Part shown: piece by piece, positions 35,483-49,900 of the stretch | How positions within the stretch are numbered: position 1 is the stretch's first letter | How the letters are laid out: every line of letters begins with the position of its first letter | Source: Mortierella alpina | Taxonomy: Eukaryota; Mortierellomycota; Mortierellomycetes; Mortierellales; Mortierellaceae | Assembly: GCA_029449245.1 (NCBI GenBank) | Contig: JANATF010000013.1 | Location: forward strand, 310,001-374,000 | DNA: 64,000 nucleotides | Direction: 5' to 3' | Notes under the pieces: model-generated | Databases searched by the model: none | What the model was told of the DNA's origin: nothing | The model's input: the letters and a program-made list of their open reading frames with translations, nothing else | Made by a program: the position numbers and the translations under genes

Positions 35483-38400
35483 GGAGCTGGTGGGTATTAT
35501 GGGCGGGGGTGGGGGGTGGTAGAAGGTGTGGTATAGAGAGTCGTTGTCGTTGATGCAAGAGATGCAGGAAGTACGCAGACTGCGGGGGTTGCTGTTGTTG
35601 TCGTTGTTGATGAGGCAGGACGACGAAGAGGAGGGAGCAGTGGAAGCTATCGGCGGTGCAGCGAGGGGGGTGACGGTGGTGGAGGCAAACAGGCGTCTGT
35701 TGAGGCGAGAGTAGAGAAGTTGACGGGAGTCAAGAAAAGAGAGGAGCGTAGAGATGGAAGAGGGATGGTGGAGAGAACCAAGAGGCACGAAGCAGAAACG
35801 GAAGCGAGAGAACGAAAACGAAAGGAGCGTGTGCGCTTTTGGTTAGTATGGACACTCACACTCATACATGGGCGGGGCTTAAGGGAACCGCTACAGTTGG
35901 ATTTGGGGGGGCATAGAGCATGGAGGCATCTGCTGCTGTGAAACGAAAAAGGGTAGGATGGGACGGCGGCCTACGAGCCACGCACGCAGGCAGGCTTGCC
36001 GACATCGCGAGAGAGACTCACACACAGAGGCTCCTTTCAAGGGACCAGTAGCACACGAGTCGGACACCACACTCCCAGCAGTGCCAGCGCCTGCCATGAG
36101 CTGTGCCCGACACCTCCAAGGGGTGATGCGCTTGGGCACAAAAGGCGGATAGGCAGCAGCGCTGCACACTAGCTTCCTCTCATTCGCACCCACCGCAAAG
36201 TGCATAAAAGCAAAAACTGTCTCCCTGTTCCCTTCTCTGCTCTTCTTCTTTCCTTGGCTTCCTTACATGGGGCTCGCAAAGACCGTATTGCACACAACGA
36301 GGCACCTTTTAAAATTTAAAGACGGGGCTGGATATGCTCTCTGGAATGGGCTGTAATATCCATGGAGCATCATGAAAAGGGACCAAGCACCACATCTGTG
36401 AGCCCTCCTTACCTTGGATGATCTGAGCTTTTTTTCTTCTTTCTCACTTTTATCGAGTGTTGTGGCTGTGAAGAGAGAATGAGAGAGGATTTCAGACTGA
36501 GGAAACGTAGACCACGGTGAGCAGAAGGGAGGTATGGGTCCAAGGGAGAGGGGGCTCCCTGTCTATTTATACCCCAGCAAAGGTGAGCATAGAATCATGG
36601 TGGGTCTGTGCATGCGTTCCATGCATGGGCAGCAGGTGCTGGAATGATGACAATTGTAGAGCCTCAGGGAGCCCAAGTAAGCCCATCTTGGATGAAGTGC
36701 GCAATGGATAAAGTGTTTGGTGTCAAGGGCTACCCGCGATCAAGTCCGGTCTACACAAGAGCCGATTAGGTTACAAGCCGAAAATGTACCAGGATGGTCG
36801 TCAAGTTGTCTGATGGGGACCAGAACAGAAAAAAGGAAGGGGCACGATGGGATAATAAGGAGTGCGGGGAGGTGCCCAAGAGGTGTGCTCTGTGGGACGG
36901 GCCACGACCGGCAAAGGTGTGAGAGACTGAAGACGTGTTTGTCATCGTTGTAACACTATGAACGTCCATTGAGTAGTAGTGCAAGTTCGGTTCTTGGGAC
37001 GAAGCAGAACCCGCGAGGAGATGGCTGTTCCAGCACCATACAAGGGGTAGAAGTCATCCAGGAGTTTGAGTAGGGATTGGAAGTGAGGATGGCTCAGAGG
37101 TACAAGAACAGCTAACCCCAAATGCCAATTGCAACGGCAGGAAACAAGTCCCGTCCCCCACCCACGCAAGATGTTCTATCACGGATTGTTTGGCAGCCGA
37201 AGCAAGGGACAACTACACCTGCATTTTTTGACCGCTGAGGGCCATGCAGGTGGTCACTAATGATTCCTGCCCTTTCTTTTCGGAGGAAGTGTCGATTGCG
37301 TTTGACGTGCTGTGCAAAACACTCATGAAAACATTCTTTGACATGCAGGCACCCAAACCGGAAGCCAGCGTTGCCGCCAGAAGAAAGGCCTTGGCCAAAA
37401 GCGTACCTGACGAGCGAGTGATTCAAGCTTAGTTGGCTGTGAGAGTATAACAGCGAATGGGCACAATGTGGAAGCTATTTGAAATGCGTGAAAAGTGGTG
37501 CTGAAAAAAAAGAGGTTGTGGTGGTCCAATTGTTAGGTGGACTTGGGAGGGGATCGCCTTTGATGACTTTCGCAGGTTTGCGAGCGATGAGGGTTGTCTA
37601 TATAGCTCCAGACGGAGCCTCCCTTGTCGCCATTGTCACTCGCAAATACGAGGGGATAGCACACGAGCAAGGCCACAAATAGTCAAGGTCATGGAGGGCT
37701 CCTTCTGTGCATGCACTCTATCGTCCCCTTGTCTTTTTTTTTCGCCATTGTCATCACTATTGCTTTCGACGGGCTGCCCTTGCCCTAGCTCTCACCCCAA
37801 CCCCCGCCGTCATTGTTATGTCCTGCGCGCTTTTTATGATAAAAAAAACCTGTACAGTGCAGGACGTAGTGTTACTTGAGGTACCTGGGCTTGCCAACAA
37901 CAGGGCAGGGTTGAGTCTCGTCTTCTACAAATACAGTTTCTCACACCATGCTCCTTTCACTTATTTGCCATTGCTGAGCTTGCGAAGTGGAGCAAGACAA
38001 CTGATTGAAGGACGAGCGCTGGGGCCAGGACCATAACGCCAAGCAAACAGATAGACAGATGGGTTGGATGACTTGCTGCTGGTGCTGGTTTGCCGCGGCC
38101 TGCCTTATTTCTCACTTTTATTTTTTGTCGCCAAACCCCTCGATCCCTTTTTTCTGGGTATGCTCCTTTAGGTCCATCGGGAGCTTCCCCTTCAAACAGT
38201 TTCTTGACGGAGATGAAATACATCGGAGACGGCAAACAAGGGTTGACTCGCACGTAGAGGTCCTCCCATATCCATCACCCCCCTTGGTTTGCTCCTCAAG
38301 TATCCCATAGCCCCTTGTTCAAGGCGCCATTTCTTTCGCTCGCCCAAGCTGCATCCGCCTGTGGAGCAGCGCCATTTTGAACAGCCCTTTAGCCCGGAAC

Positions 38401-39179
38401 GAGGGTACTGTACTTGTTATCTGTGACAGATGGCCAATGCCTTGCAGACCCACGTTCAGTTGATCTGCATCCCCTGCTTTCTATATATAACTTGGCTCTA
38501 CTCGGTGCATGGCATAGCAAACGACTGCTGTCTCCTTCAGCACGAATCACGGCCCTGCCTTCGCGTGGCTACTGGTGGTCTGCTGGCACCATGCACTATG
38601 CCGCGCGAGAACCACGTTCCAAGAGACGCTGCCGGCCCCACGCGCGGAGCTGTACTCGTTTGCGAAATCACACATGCACATTGACACGCGTGCCGTTCTG
38701 TGCCTTGTAGGAATGCTTTTCGTTTGCTGCTGACGATTATATGCTTGATAAAGCCCATATGCAGGCGCAAGAGATCACTTGAGCCAGGCAACGTGTTCTT
38801 TGATTGTTTGGAGACATCAGGAGCACTACTTTCGTTCACTGCACTCACCGTCTACGTAGCTATAAGCGCCAGCGCTGATTGTTGAGCCTTATCTGCACAG
38901 CCAAGGTGGACCAGAGCACCTAGCACAACCCCGAGCCCAGCAACAACATCTATAGATTAGGGTTGTATTTTTTATCTTGGGTTGCTCAGGAAGGGAAACC
39001 TGTGCGGCGCAGACGATCGTCATGGGACTCGATACTTTATTTTACTTTTCCTCGCCTCCAGCTTGCATCCCATACCCCCATCGCCCCATTGCCTCATTAC
39101 CTCAGTTGCCTCATCGTCTCTCAGTCTTTACCCAACTTTTCGCCATTCCATTCACACCCGTGCTCCAGTCCATTGTGCC
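35483..39179. other. Gene-poor region, 3.7 kb
   Basis: No convincing gene was found. The first about 400 nt is purine-rich on the plus strand and could be the leader of the minus-strand zinc-ribbon gene. Elsewhere open frames are under 110 codons and lack motifs. Confidence 0.55.
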
Positions 39180-40332
39180 ATGGCAGACTCCACAACACCT
39201 ACACCCTGCAGCCAGTTCTGCTTCTTTAAAAGCCTGTCCTTCTCGCTCTACGAGTACGACTGGTACAACTTTGTCGAGCAGTGGCAGGCCATGGTCGACG
39301 TGAACGCGCCTATCACCGAGTTCAGCTACAACCTCGTACCCTTCTTCTCCAACGCAAAGAGGCTACTGCCCGTGTTCCACCGTTATATGAGCTCTGTTCA
39401 AAGCGTAAGCTCACACGTAGAAACCCGTTTTGCCGCCGATTGCCCCGTTTGGCATGGGTACCACACTATATGACTATCTTTGTAATCACTAACATACGAG
39501 CCCTTCTTGCAGGATCCATCGTTCCTGAGCACGTTAACCACGGTCTTGCTGTCGACACCGCTCATGATCAAAGTTCAGGAACTGGTGCGTTCACCGGCCT
39601 TGTTCTCCAAGTATATTGCGGCGCTCCAGATAGACAACGTGTCAGCGTCACATACGCAAGTCATGCAGTCTATCCAAAACTTTCTCTCAGAGCTGCCAGC
39701 CCCTACCCGCCTCGAGGTTCAGCGTGCTTTTGCCGAGGCGGAAGCCTCAGACTCAATGGGTACGGGGGTTTTGACCTACACATCCGATACATCCTGTTCT
39801 TCTTCGAAACTGTCTACAAGTTATTAACAGGATCTGTGTCTCTCCCTCTTAAGGCCTCTCAAGTTCGACCCTGGAAACCGCTCTTCAAATCCTGCACTCG
39901 GACACACAACTGTACATCGATGTACTCAAGACGATGCAGCTCAATCAGACGCGCAACATGGCCTGGGACACGGTGGTGTTCAAGATCAAAGCGCTTGTCA
40001 CTGCCAGGAAACCCTATGCGTGGACGGGCATGGATCAGTTCCTGAAGCATCTTCATTGGGGATACTTTCAGGAGCAACAACAATATGATTATTACCCTGA
40101 TGGTGGTGGTGGTGTTGCGAACTATGGTCAGGATGATGGTGGCTATGGAGACTACGAGAATGATGAGATCACACAGCGAATTGAAGGAGTGGATTATCAC
40201 CCTGACGAGCAGGACGAGCACGAACTCGGTACACGAACTATGGAAAACAGGCAGCCAAATGAGAGCTTGAAGGACGTCGCTGAGGCCTTTGCCCAAATGA
40301 CTGTTGCAGACAAGCGGCAGGTGGTATGTTGA
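39180..40332 (+). CDS. Conserved-looking helical protein of unknown function
   Basis: Exons 39180-39404, 39513-39759, 39854-40332 (951 nt, 316 residues) with consistent phases. The start is MADSTTPTPCSQFCFFKSL. The body is predicted to be helical (YNFVEQWQAMVDVNAPITEF, TLLFSTPLMIKV-like stretches, LHSDTQLYIDVLKTMQLNQT) without long hydrophobic membrane segments. After about residue 235 comes a Tyr/Gly/Asp-rich low-complexity part (YYPDGGGGVANYGQDDGG), then an acidic tail. I recognise no catalytic motif and no family. The three-exon structure and ordinary codon use argue for a real gene. It converges on SLX1 with only 71 nt between stop codons, so the 3' UTRs probably overlap. Confidence 0.72.
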
Positions 40333-40403
40333 AGCGGATATTGCCGCATAATCGATTGTTGGTTGAATAAAACTTGTTGCATATCCATGTACGTGAGGGG
40401 TTC

Positions 40404-42086
40404 TCATGGCGATGAGAATGGGTCCGAGAGATCAAATTTGGCAGTGGTGGCTGCAGTGCTTCGTTGCGATTTTTCCGCCGCACTTGGTACTGGAGCAGTG
40501 CGTCGGGTGTTCATGGCGCGGATCATAAGCGCCCAGTCCAGCTCCTTGTGACACACACGGCACTTTCCCTTCGTAGGAAGCAGCATCCGTTGTGGCCTCT
40601 CTCCCTGCTGTGGAAAGCTCTCGTCATCTAATGCTCGATCTTTTCCTTTAGACGAGCAGAGTGTGGGACCGTCCTGCGAAAGCATGTCTGTCGCCATGCA
40701 CTCCAAGTGCGCAATCATTGCGCAGTCTTCCGTTGAGTTGCTGCAGCATAGAAAGCTGCAGGTATCCTGTATGGAAACAAAAATTGACGCAGGGTTAAGC
40801 TTTGGTGGTGCCGAGGTAATTGGGCTATGAGAAAAGGATGGTAACGGTTGCCTGAAGGACGGTCTGTCTTACGTTATAATCGATCTCTAGCGAGCACAGG
40901 AGACACCCGCATCCCAGGTCATTAAAGTGCAGGATTCTGTCTTGTTCTGTGGCCAACAGGCGTCCTATCGAGATAGCAAAAGCAACACAAACCGTTTCAT
41001 TCGCAAATGTTCAGCTGTTTAACTCAAGCATAACGCAAAATAATAAGAACTGTTTCTTACCATGCCGAAATCCACTGTCAGAGAACAAATGCGAAAGTTC
41101 CTGCAGTGTCCCACTCTCCATCAAAATATGACTTCGGATCAAATCGCAGTCTACCATGGTGCGATCCTGTTGATTCTCCAGATATTCCTGTTCTAGCGCG
41201 GACCATGGATCCAGTAATGATGTGTCCATTATATACACAAATAATGGCCACCGCGCCCAAGACGGCAGTCTCATCATAGTGTGAACAGTCTTCAGCTTCT
41301 CCTGAACTGTAGCAATGGGGCGCACCTTTTGACCTTTGCTGGAGGATCGTGGTGCCTGTAAATCAGGCACTGGTAGACTTTGGGAGCTCGTCGGAGGAGT
41401 TGTCTTTGCAGATGATGAACTTGAAAACTGGCGCGAGCGCTCAGGATGTTGCCAAGCCCACTCAAACTTGCAAAATGGACAGATGAAGTCAGTGAGTGTA
41501 GCATGTAGAGCACTGCCATCGTGCATTCCTTTTTCTTTCTTTTTGGGAAGCAACTCTTCGTTTACCTGTAATGCCGCTAACTTTGTAGGAAAGCCATGGA
41601 CAAGCAAAACCATCTTCCTATTTTTTAACAAAGATATTGATCAGATCCCGCAGTTATCAAGACAAGGGCACAACGTCCTCCTTCAATACGACGTAAAGGA
41701 GAGGTTTACCATGGCCTCTTCTTGCTCGTCTTCTTGGCGCCTTGAGTAAGATCACCGTTATGTTGCCGTAGGCGTTTGACTGGGTCCGGGGTGCTCCCGA
41801 CATATGCATGCGTTTTGAATCGCGGGACTGTGGATGCGAGGAGGTAGCAGCAATAGAACGGAATCAAAGGGTCTCGTTCACGGCCCGCTCCTTTCGCTGC
41901 AGCACCTTTGATGCACCCTCGGATAAGGTCCTCTGGCCGATCTTCTGCTAGTGCGACTGAAAGCTGGGAGGAGGGTCTTGGTGTATCTTGATCCTGATCC
42001 CGATCCCGATCCGGATCCTGGCTGTTCTCTTCATAGTCGTTATCGCCTATAATGACCAACGAAGCCTTTCGTTTACTGGAGGTCAT
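40404..42086 (-). CDS. SLX1: SLX1, GIY-YIG structure-specific endonuclease subunit
   Basis: The catalytic subunit of the Slx1-Slx4 nuclease, which cuts branched DNA such as flaps, replication forks and Holliday junctions. Exons on the minus strand: 42086-41710, 41617-41566, 41466-41061, 40964-40873, 40766-40404 (1290 nt, 429 residues). An acidic N-terminal extension (about 75 residues) precedes the GIY-YIG domain: [43 protein letters not shown], and FEWAWQHPE with the catalytic Glu at about 145. The C-terminal zinc/RING-like region has Cys-rich segments (DFICPFC lies within an intron frame and is not used; [29 protein letters not shown] are used). The first junction, TG|G for Trp126, fixes the acceptor. 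Divergent from UBC1. The protein is longer than yeast Slx1 (304) because of the N-terminal and linker additions. Confidence 0.92.
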
Positions 42087-42276
42087 GGTAGCATGGTGGA
42101 GTTCGGTCGAACAAGGTTGACGCAGGAAACTCAAAGCTTGTCAAGGCGAAATGGGCCGACTGTGGCTTGCCTGACGCAGTCACATAGCACGGCTTCTCTC
42201 TCCTGGATGATGGCATTTCGTTGTTCACAAACTCAGCAGCATTCTTCACTTCGACGAACACGTAAACTACGCACAC
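42087..42276. promoter_or_regulatory. Bidirectional promoter between SLX1 and UBC1
   Basis: Only 190 nt separate the two divergent ATG codons, so the core promoters must be shared or overlapping. No clear TATA box was seen. Confidence 0.6.
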
Positions 42277-44390
<2,114 letters not shown>

Positions 44391-46303
44391 TTGTTGTAGT
44401 GTTGCCGCAACATCAATGGCGAGGATTTGAGGAAGAGAAACGAGATTATCAGAGATGGACGTTCCTTACATCTGATCCAGGGGGATGACATAGAATGGGA
44501 GGACCTAACCTCCCCCCTTGTTCTTAATTGTCGTGTGTTGCTTTGAACCGGCACTGTGGACAATTGATGATTATCGTGCTTACAACGGACAAGAAAAAAA
44601 ACGACGATGTAATAAAGAACGCTCAATGACTTGAGATTATGCGCCCCGATATTACAAACAGCTATTCATTTCCTTCGTTGAGCGGTTTTATTCCACGTTG
44701 TTTTCATTTCTTTATTCTGAGGTCCGAAAGGGATTTTATCCTGTCTCCTTTATTTTCCCGACACATCCTTGTCATCCGATGGTTTGCATAGGTTTTTTTT
44801 TCTTTGGACCGCATCATTGGAACCCCCGAGTAAGGAAACCCGTACATGAAAAAAATAAAGGGCTGCATCTGTTGTGCCTCCACCACCCCCTGCTTTTTTT
44901 TTTGCGATGCCCTCACGTTTGGATGATGTTATTTGTCATTGTCAACAATAACACATCCGCCCTTGCGCCTCTCCCTTCGTCTCTGTGAGTGTGTAGGTGC
45001 GCTTTGCCCCTCCGCACAGAGTGGCCCTTATTCCTCTTTGGAGTTGATAGATTCGATGACGAACGGCTACGTTTCTTCCCCTAGCCTGGTCCGAAAGAAA
45101 TGAGCACTAGACAACACCACCTAGGTCTTATTGTAATGAACAAAGAGGAATAAGCACGAGAGCGAGATGGTTCTATCGCTCTTACTCTTAGTGCCACTCC
45201 TTTCAACCATCATGGCGGCCTAAGGGCAGAACCGTAGGGAAGGGCACAATGAGCATCGCTAATTTATATAGGGCATCTGCCATCTAGAGCGTATGAACAA
45301 TAACGTGTTTGCGGATATGTGGTGCTGAGCAAGCTGGAAAAGTCAGGGTCGACGACGGTCGTGTGTGAGCACAGTTGCAAGCCGCAGAGCAGGCCATTAT
45401 CAGCTGCGGTGGCCCGGATCAGCACGCGGATTGGTGCCCCCAACGCGGGGTTGGCATATTGCCAATGAGTGGGCTGGTCGGTGTCAGAGTCAGAGTCAGC
45501 GAACGGATTGAGGGAATAGGAGCCAGTCAATTGCAAAGCTTTGTTGGGTGGCTGCTACGGTCCAGTTGTGGAGAGGCAGGACTTCACATCGAGTCAGCTT
45601 GATTGTTTTGGGGCAAGTGGCGGGACGGAGTCTCCAAACTAACTGGTGGGAACCGTGCAGTGGATGATCCAGTCACCGTGGAAGAATCAAAGGCTGCAAG
45701 GTAGCTGCGTAGCTGCTGACTATCATCCTCCTCTGTGGGATTTTGCCGCCGTCCCAAAACGAATCCATGTCCATGGGCGCTAAATATATAGAACGAGAGC
45801 GAAAATAAAAAGAGAGACGAGGAACTCGAGTGGACCTAGGACCAGGCAACCAAGAGCCCTGCCCGTCTTGTTTACGCTCGCATTATAGATCTCGCGGTTC
45901 TAAAATAAAAAAGAAGAAAAAAAGAAAACAAAAACCATAAACGATATCGAAATACGATCTAGGGGATGAGGCGAGACAGAGGCGAGATAGAGGGGAGGAG
46001 AGAGCAATGAAAAAACCGGTGGCCCTGCACGTCGGTGGTGTAGAGTGACTAGGAACTCTCGGGCTTTTGAGCAATCTGGTCGAGAACACGCATAGGCACA
46101 AGAGGGCATAAGGCGAAACAAGAACCATTCAGAGCGACAGAGGAGGGGGATGCAGCGGGGGGGTGGACAGGGACATCAAGCAGAAGCATCTGAGCGCATG
46201 CAATGGCAGCGAGTGTGAGGAGGGTGAGGGAAGGCAGCGAGCAGAGAGAGCGCGGCACGATAGAGAGGTGCAGCCCTCTTTTTGGTTTATTTGTCAACAC
46301 ATG

Positions 46304-46353
46304 CACACACACACACACACACACGCACACACATATACACACACACACACACA
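46304..46353. repeat. (CA)n microsatellite
   Basis: An interrupted CA repeat of about 50 nt lies upstream of the IPT-ankyrin gene. Confidence 0.9.
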
Positions 46354-46412
46354 GTGTGTACCAAAAAGAGAGGCGGACAAACAAGCGAGCGAGACCGGGG
46401 TCGGGCAACCGC

Positions 46413-46435
46413 AGTGAGTGAGTGAGTGAGTGAGT
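46413..46435. repeat. (GAGT)n microsatellite
   Basis: About six tetranucleotide copies lie 60 nt after the CA repeat. Confidence 0.85.
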
Positions 46436-46901
46436 TGGGTGAGTGATAGGGCGCATTGCGAGTCTCTTTTTTTTTTTTGTATATCCCCAGTAAGCGTCGT
46501 CTCCTCTCTCTTCTCTTCTCCTCTCCACTCCATCCCCTCCATTGTTCTTGACCTCACTCTTATATGAACGTTCTTCATTGTCCGCCCGAGCAATAAGCAA
46601 TTGCACTCCTTCCCACTCTCTCATTCTCACTCTACCCGCACTCCCTGCTGCTCCTTCATACTCTATCCCACACACATCAACGCACGCACACACACGGTCT
46701 CTCTGTCAGTCTGACTGTCTCTCTGCCTGTCTGCCTTGTCGACCCCACCTCTCTCTCGCACCCCTCTTTCCTTGGCAGCCCTACCTCCGTCTCTTCTCCA
46801 TTTACCATCCGTCGCTCCTCATCCTCGGGGTCAACCACCCTGCCCCGAAATAGAACCACTCCTCTTTTTCTTGTCTCCTCTCCACACCCTCCTCGCTGCA
46901 A

Positions 46902-49900
46902 ATGAGCAACCTATACTACTCCGGCTCCGCCGCATCCATGCAGCAGCAGCAACAGCAGCAGCTGACCCTCATGCAACAGCAGCAGCAGCTCAGACTCGAG
47001 CAGTTCCAGCAGGAGCACCACCGTCAACAGCAGCTGGCGGCTGCGGCTGCGGCGGCCTCGATGGTCCCCCGAGCCCTGCAGTCCCAACAACCACAACCAC
47101 AACTTCTCCAGCACCAGACCTATTGTGCCACCACCACGCCAAGCAGTAGTGTTCAGAGCAGCAATATTCTCTCCTCGGCACCGTACAACAACAACAACAA
47201 CAACAACATCAAACACAACAATAGCGGCGCCTCTTATAACACAACCACTACTATCCTCACAAGCCAGAGCGGCACCAGCGAGAGCAGCCCTATGGCGCTC
47301 TCTATAGGCCCAGACGGAGCCATGATGCCCTTGATGCCCCGGTGGAACTCTTACGACTTGAGCGGTCTACCCCCTAACCAGCAGCACCTGGTTCAGCCGT
47401 CCAAACCGATAGAGAACATGCCGCAGGCTGAGTTTAATGCTCAGCAGCTGTTGCAGCGCCAGTATTGTGCTCAGCCTCAGGGTCTTCAAGCCCCCCCGGT
47501 GCAAGAGAGCAGCAATCTTCAGCAGTCTGCACAACAGGTATATCAACAGCAGCAGCAGCAGCAGCAACAACAACAACAACAACAGCAGCAACAGCAACAT
47601 CCACACGATATCTTTGCCAACGATTATTTGTTCGATGCCCCCTCGCCTGTCCCGACTATGTCTTCACTCGATATTGGTCTGGTGGGTGCTGCCCCGCAGC
47701 AGCTGCATGCATCACCCTCGCCTCTTCACATTCCCGAATACGGGCAGTCAAGCTGCTCGCCTGACATGCCTATTAAGACCTCTCCGGTGGACCAGTCTAT
47801 CACTTGGGGTAATTTGCTCTGACTGCGCTGTGGGTGCTTATGAAAGGAGACACTTTTTTATCCTCCTTCCTGCTCTTGTTGACTAATTGTACTTTTATAT
47901 CGACTCCATCTCATCTTTTGTCTCTGCCTGCAGCTCCATGGGGTGACTCTGCTGTGCACACGGACGACCAGGCTGTTTATGCGACGCCGGCCCACACACA
48001 CACCAGTTTTGATGAAGGATCAAGGGTGAGTGGCTACAGAGTTGTTTAACCGGTCTCATATACCTCGTGCTGATGCTCACTTGCAACTCTCTCGCTCACT
48101 CGCACTTTTTTCAATTTTCACTTTTGTTTTTCCAAAAGGACGATGCCGACTTTAATGGAACCAAGCATCTCAAGGTGTTTACTTCCTCAAAGAAGGACGA
48201 CGATGGCGAGTTCCGCAAGGGCCAGCAGTTTTATCTTAACGTGCAACTGAAGGAGGAGGACCGCGAGAGGTTTCGCTTCCTTCGCATCCCAGCCGAGAAC
48301 ATTGTACTGCCTTGCAGAGCCGATTCGACTGGTCGCATTGGCCTTAATGCCTCTGGAAAGCGAGGTGCAGAGATGATGTCTGCGCCAACGAGCGCACAGG
48401 AAGAGGACGTCCTCTCGTTGAAGCTGACCACGTTCCTCGAGCCCGAACACCGCGCTGTCGTTCCTTGTGGCCGGTGTAAGGACAAGACGCCCGAGATCTT
48501 GCGGTTCCATCCTGGAGTGAACGGCAAGCCCATGATTGACGAGAACGGCATGGTGACGCTACGCAATGGCCATGTTAAGCTGATTGCTTCTGCGTGGTGT
48601 GCCAGTACGTCGCACCACCGAGGCCCAGGCACCAAGTTCAGTTTTGAGATTGAGCTGACCAGCATGGCGCACCTGAATGGCCATGCCGAGCCCCTGCTTG
48701 TGTACCAGGGACGCAGTGACGAAGTCGAGATCTATGCGAGCCACGGACGCGACAAGGGCACGCGCACAGCATCGAAGGCCGAAAAGATGTCGTAAGTGTG
48801 GGCATGACAGACAAGCGGTATACATGGTGGGTGCTCATGTGATACTCACACTTGTATTGAATCTCTCTATTGAACTGCGACCCAATAGAAAATCGCAATC
48901 TCCTCCGTTGCACGAAAGTGGCAGTGCAGGTGGCCCTCCCTCTCCTGCAAAGACTTCCAGCCCGCCAGGGTCGCCCTCGAGTGCAAATGCGGCCCACACC
49001 TTCGACATGGGCCCTGTCAAGAAGCGGCGAGAGGAGCCTCCCATGACCCCACCGATGATCGACTTGGACTTGCCTCCCGTCATTAAGAGTCTTGAGCCGA
49101 GGAGCGGGCCTATCTGCCAGGAGAACCATGTCATCATTATTGGCCAGAACTTTTCAAGGGGCATGACCCCAATGTTTGGCCGTGAGTATGGCAAGGTTAT
49201 CGACATCAACCCATTCTATATCGAGTGCACCACGCCTCGATACCCTAGGACTGAGACTGTTCGACTTTGGATCCACCACAACGAGAACTTCTTGCCCTCG
49301 GATAAGACCTACGAGTTCACAAACGAGCAAGCGCAGTCAGAGCTGGAGCAGATGTTGAGGAACATGATCCAGTCGGATGGTGAGGCCGGCGATGCAGGCT
49401 CCTACTTTAGCATGCTCGGTCGCATCGCAGGATTGCCGTCTTCCGCGGACATTTCTGGGCAGAGCCAATCCAATGGTTCGACGATGCTCCACAACTCGGT
49501 TCTACTTGGCTACCAAGCTGGTGTTGAGCTCTTGATCGAGGAGGGTATTGAACTAGATCTTGAAGATGACTCTGGTCTCACAGGTAACAACATCGTTTGA
49601 CAGATTTTTTTTCCCATGTTATATAACCCGTTTGACCGAAATTGACGCATTTTCATTTTCTTTGCCGATCAATTAGCCTTGGACTATGCTATCCACACAA
49701 ACAATGTCGAGATCACAAGCGCACTGCTCTACGCTGGCTCCATTATTTCTAACGAGCACCTCAACATGCTGCCCCTTCAGCCTACCAAGGCTATGGTCAG
49801 CTTGTTGAAGGATGTTTGCGGTGTGGATCTGCCCCATGACACCACATCTGCTGCCAATGTGGAGGAAGTTCCTGATGTCACGGAGGACGCCGATGTAGAG

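Larger units (their letters stand above)
44391..46901. other. Gene-poor region and presumed promoter of the IPT-ankyrin gene
   Basis: This 2.5-kb spacer separates two plus-strand genes. It contains CA and GAGT microsatellites (46304-46435) and a pyrimidine-rich stretch (46490-46890) just before the next ATG. No gene is seen. Confidence 0.55.

Noticed and set aside
46049-46693. 214-codon minus-strand frame upstream of the IPT-ankyrin gene
   Set aside because: It runs through the CA and GAGT microsatellites and translates to Cys/Val and Ser/Leu/Thr repeats, typical of simple-sequence artefacts.
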